From Pseudomonadota bacterium (lineage in GTDB: Bacteria > Pseudomonadota > Alphaproteobacteria > Rhizobiales > Rhizobiaceae): a DNA stretch of 6,517 nt. Under the pieces are notes generated by a model. It saw nothing but the letters and a program-made list of their open reading frames with translations. It was not told the origin of the DNA and searched no databases. Location: NCBI GenBank assembly GCA_023419995.1, contig JAEZXF010000331.1:1-6517 (forward strand), read 5' to 3'. A program made the translations under genes and the position numbers. Within the stretch, counting starts at the first letter, position 1. Each line of letters begins with the position of its first letter. Below are positions 5,367-6,517 of the stretch, piece by piece.

Positions 5367-6517
5367 ATGTCCACGGTTGCGCTCGACATAACGGGCATGA
5401 CCTGCGCGGCGTGTTCCGCGCGGATCGAGAAGGTGCTCTCGCGCACGCCCGGCGTTCATCGCGCCGAGGTCAACCTGGCGCTCGAGCGCGCCTCGGTCGA
5501 GGTGGACGAGGCCGTCGGCCCCGAGACGCTGGTCGCCGCCGTCGAGAAGGCGGGCTACGGCGCGCGCGTCCGCGCGTCGGACGAGGCCTCGCGCCGCATC
5601 GCCGACGAGAAGCGCGAGGAGGAGCGCCGGCAGGAGGAGAGGAACACCCTCCTGCGCTTCGTCATCTCCGCGATCCTCAGCGTGCCGCTGGTCGTCGGCA
5701 CCCTGCCGATGATGCTGGGCACCGGCCATGCGTGGATCGGCCCGTGGACGCAGGCGCTGCTCGCCACCGGCGTGATGCTGGTCTCCGGCACCCGCTTCCT
5801 GCGCGAGGCCTTCGCCGCCGTGCGCGGCGGCGGCGCCAACATGGCGGTGCTGGTCTCGCTCGGCACCTCCGTCGCCTACGTCTATTCGCTGGTGCTGGTG
5901 ATCCTGGGAGACGCCCACGCCCACCTCTATTTCGAGGCCGCGGCGGTGGTGCTCACCCTCATCATGCTCGGCAAGTATCTCGAGGCGCGCGCCAAGCGCG
6001 GCACCTCGGCGGCGCTGACCGCGCTGCACCGGCTCCAGCCGCGCGAGGCCGAGCTGCTCGGCGCCGACGGCGCGGCCCGCATGGTGCCGGCCGAGACCCT
6101 CAGGCCCGGCGACAGGGTGCTGGTGCGCCCCGGCGGCCGCATGCCGTGCGATGGCAAGGTCGTGAAAGGGCACTCGGCCATCGACGAATCCCTCGTCACC
6201 GGCGAGAGCCTGCCCGTGGACAAGGAACCCGGCGACGCGGTCATCACCGGCACCGTCAATGGCGAGGCCGCGCTGGAGATCGAGGTGTCCGCCGTCGGGG
6301 CGGACACCCGGCTTGCCCGCATGACCCGGCTGGTCGAGGAGGCGCAGACCGGCCAGGCGCCGATCCAGCGGCTGGTCGACCGCATCTCGGCGATCTTCGT
6401 GCCGGTCATCCTCGTCGTCGCGGCCGTCACCTTCCTGGTCTGGTGGCTGGTCGTCGGCGACGCCACCGGCGGCATGGTCGCGGCCGTCGCCGTGCTCGTC
6501 ATCGCCTGCCCCTGCGC
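5367..6517 (+). CDS. copA: CopA-type P1B copper-exporting ATPase, N-terminal part (3' end cut by window)
   Basis: This is the first 383 residues of a heavy-metal P-type ATPase, which uses ATP to pump Cu(I) out of the cytosol across the inner membrane. It has one HMA domain (about 3-70) with GMTCAACS (Cys13, Cys16), a charged linker (71-93), then membrane segments at about 96-118, 125-142, 158-180 and 186-204. The actuator domain (about 215-330) carries DESLVTGES (273-281), the dephosphorylation motif. Further membrane segments start at about 341 and 368. The frame reaches the window end exactly at the Cys-Pro-Cys metal-transport motif (381-383), so the phosphorylation (DKTGT) and ATP-binding parts lie beyond it. 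CPC plus MxCxxC, the copZ neighbour and the CueR-type promoter support Cu(I), with Ag(I) also likely. The ATG has AGGTAGG six bases upstream. There is no sign of a broken gene. Confidence 0.95.
   Translation, partial: MSTVALDITGMTCAACSARIEKVLSRTPGVHRAEVNLALERASVEVDEAVGPETLVAAVEKAGYGARVRASDEASRRIADEKREEERRQEERNTLLRFVISAILSVPLVVGTLPMMLGTGHAWIGPWTQALLATGVMLVSGTRFLREAFAAVRGGGANMAVLVSLGTSVAYVYSLVLVILGDAHAHLYFEAAAVVLTLIMLGKYLEARAKRGTSAALTALHRLQPREAELLGADGAARMVPAETLRPGDRVLVRPGGRMPCDGKVVKGHSAIDESLVTGESLPVDKEPGDAVITGTVNGEAALEIEVSAVGADTRLARMTRLVEEAQTGQAPIQRLVDRISAIFVPVILVVAAVTFLVWWLVVGDATGGMVAAVAVLVIACPC

Noticed and set aside
5052..6173. 373-codon minus-strand frame opposite copZ and copA
   Set aside because: His/Arg/Ala-rich shadow of the copper genes. 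It would also read through the CueR-type promoter.
6479..6517. copA considered as a truncated pseudogene
   Set aside because: The frame is open and intact up to the window edge and stops there only because the sequence ends, within the CPC motif.
1..6517. Search for tRNA, rRNA, riboswitch, CRISPR, insertion-sequence ends or attachment sites
   Set aside because: I saw no tRNA-like sequence, repeated array, transposase frame or terminal inverted repeats; the only notable repeats are the short dyads listed as features.

Overview
The window is gene-dense DNA of about 70% GC, with GC-rich third codon positions and Shine-Dalgarno sites before most genes. Protein style and gene content suggest an alphaproteobacterium, probably of the Hyphomicrobiales (rhizobial) type. 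The clues are a NolR/BigR-like ArsR repressor, a HugZ-type split-barrel protein, an AMACR-type racemase and a CueR-type copper operator. This is inference from the sequence alone; no taxonomic marker is present. No stretch over 300 bases lacks a gene.

Layout: (1) 1-557, plus strand, is the C-terminal end of a GGDEF diguanylate cyclase cut by the left edge. It converges on (2) 588-1073, minus strand, an AHSA1/SRPBCC-fold protein, with a GC-rich stem-loop between the stop codons. (3) A 127-base divergent gap leads to a YjaB-like GNAT acetyltransferase (1201-1656). (4) After an AT-richer 88-base leader with a dyad come three co-oriented genes that may form one transcript: an HSD10-type short-chain dehydrogenase (1745-2506), an alpha-methylacyl-CoA racemase of CoA-transferase family III (2565-3725) and a HugZ-like PNPOx/DUF2470 protein (3763-4545). 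(5) A 166-base AT-richer gap holding a 9-bp inverted repeat leads to an ArsR-family repressor (4712-5023). (6) A CueR-type promoter (5068-5098) drives a small copper chaperone, CopZ (5130-5339), and a CopA-type P1B copper ATPase (5367 to the right edge, cut at its CPC motif).

How the genes work together: the dehydrogenase and racemase fit one job, breakdown of 2-methyl-branched acyl-CoAs (branched-chain fatty acid, isoleucine or sterol side-chain type substrates). The racemase makes the (S)-2-methylacyl-CoA needed by beta-oxidation, and the dehydrogenase oxidises a 3-hydroxyacyl-CoA. copZ-copA is a copper-efflux unit. The promoter in front of it has the geometry of a MerR/CueR-activated promoter, so the adjacent ArsR protein is probably not its main regulator.

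I found no mobile element, CRISPR array, RNA gene or clear novel system. The points most worth a second look are the regulatory dyads at 5073-5089, 4613-4651 and 1706-1726, and the mismatch between the neighbouring ArsR regulator and the CueR-type operator.
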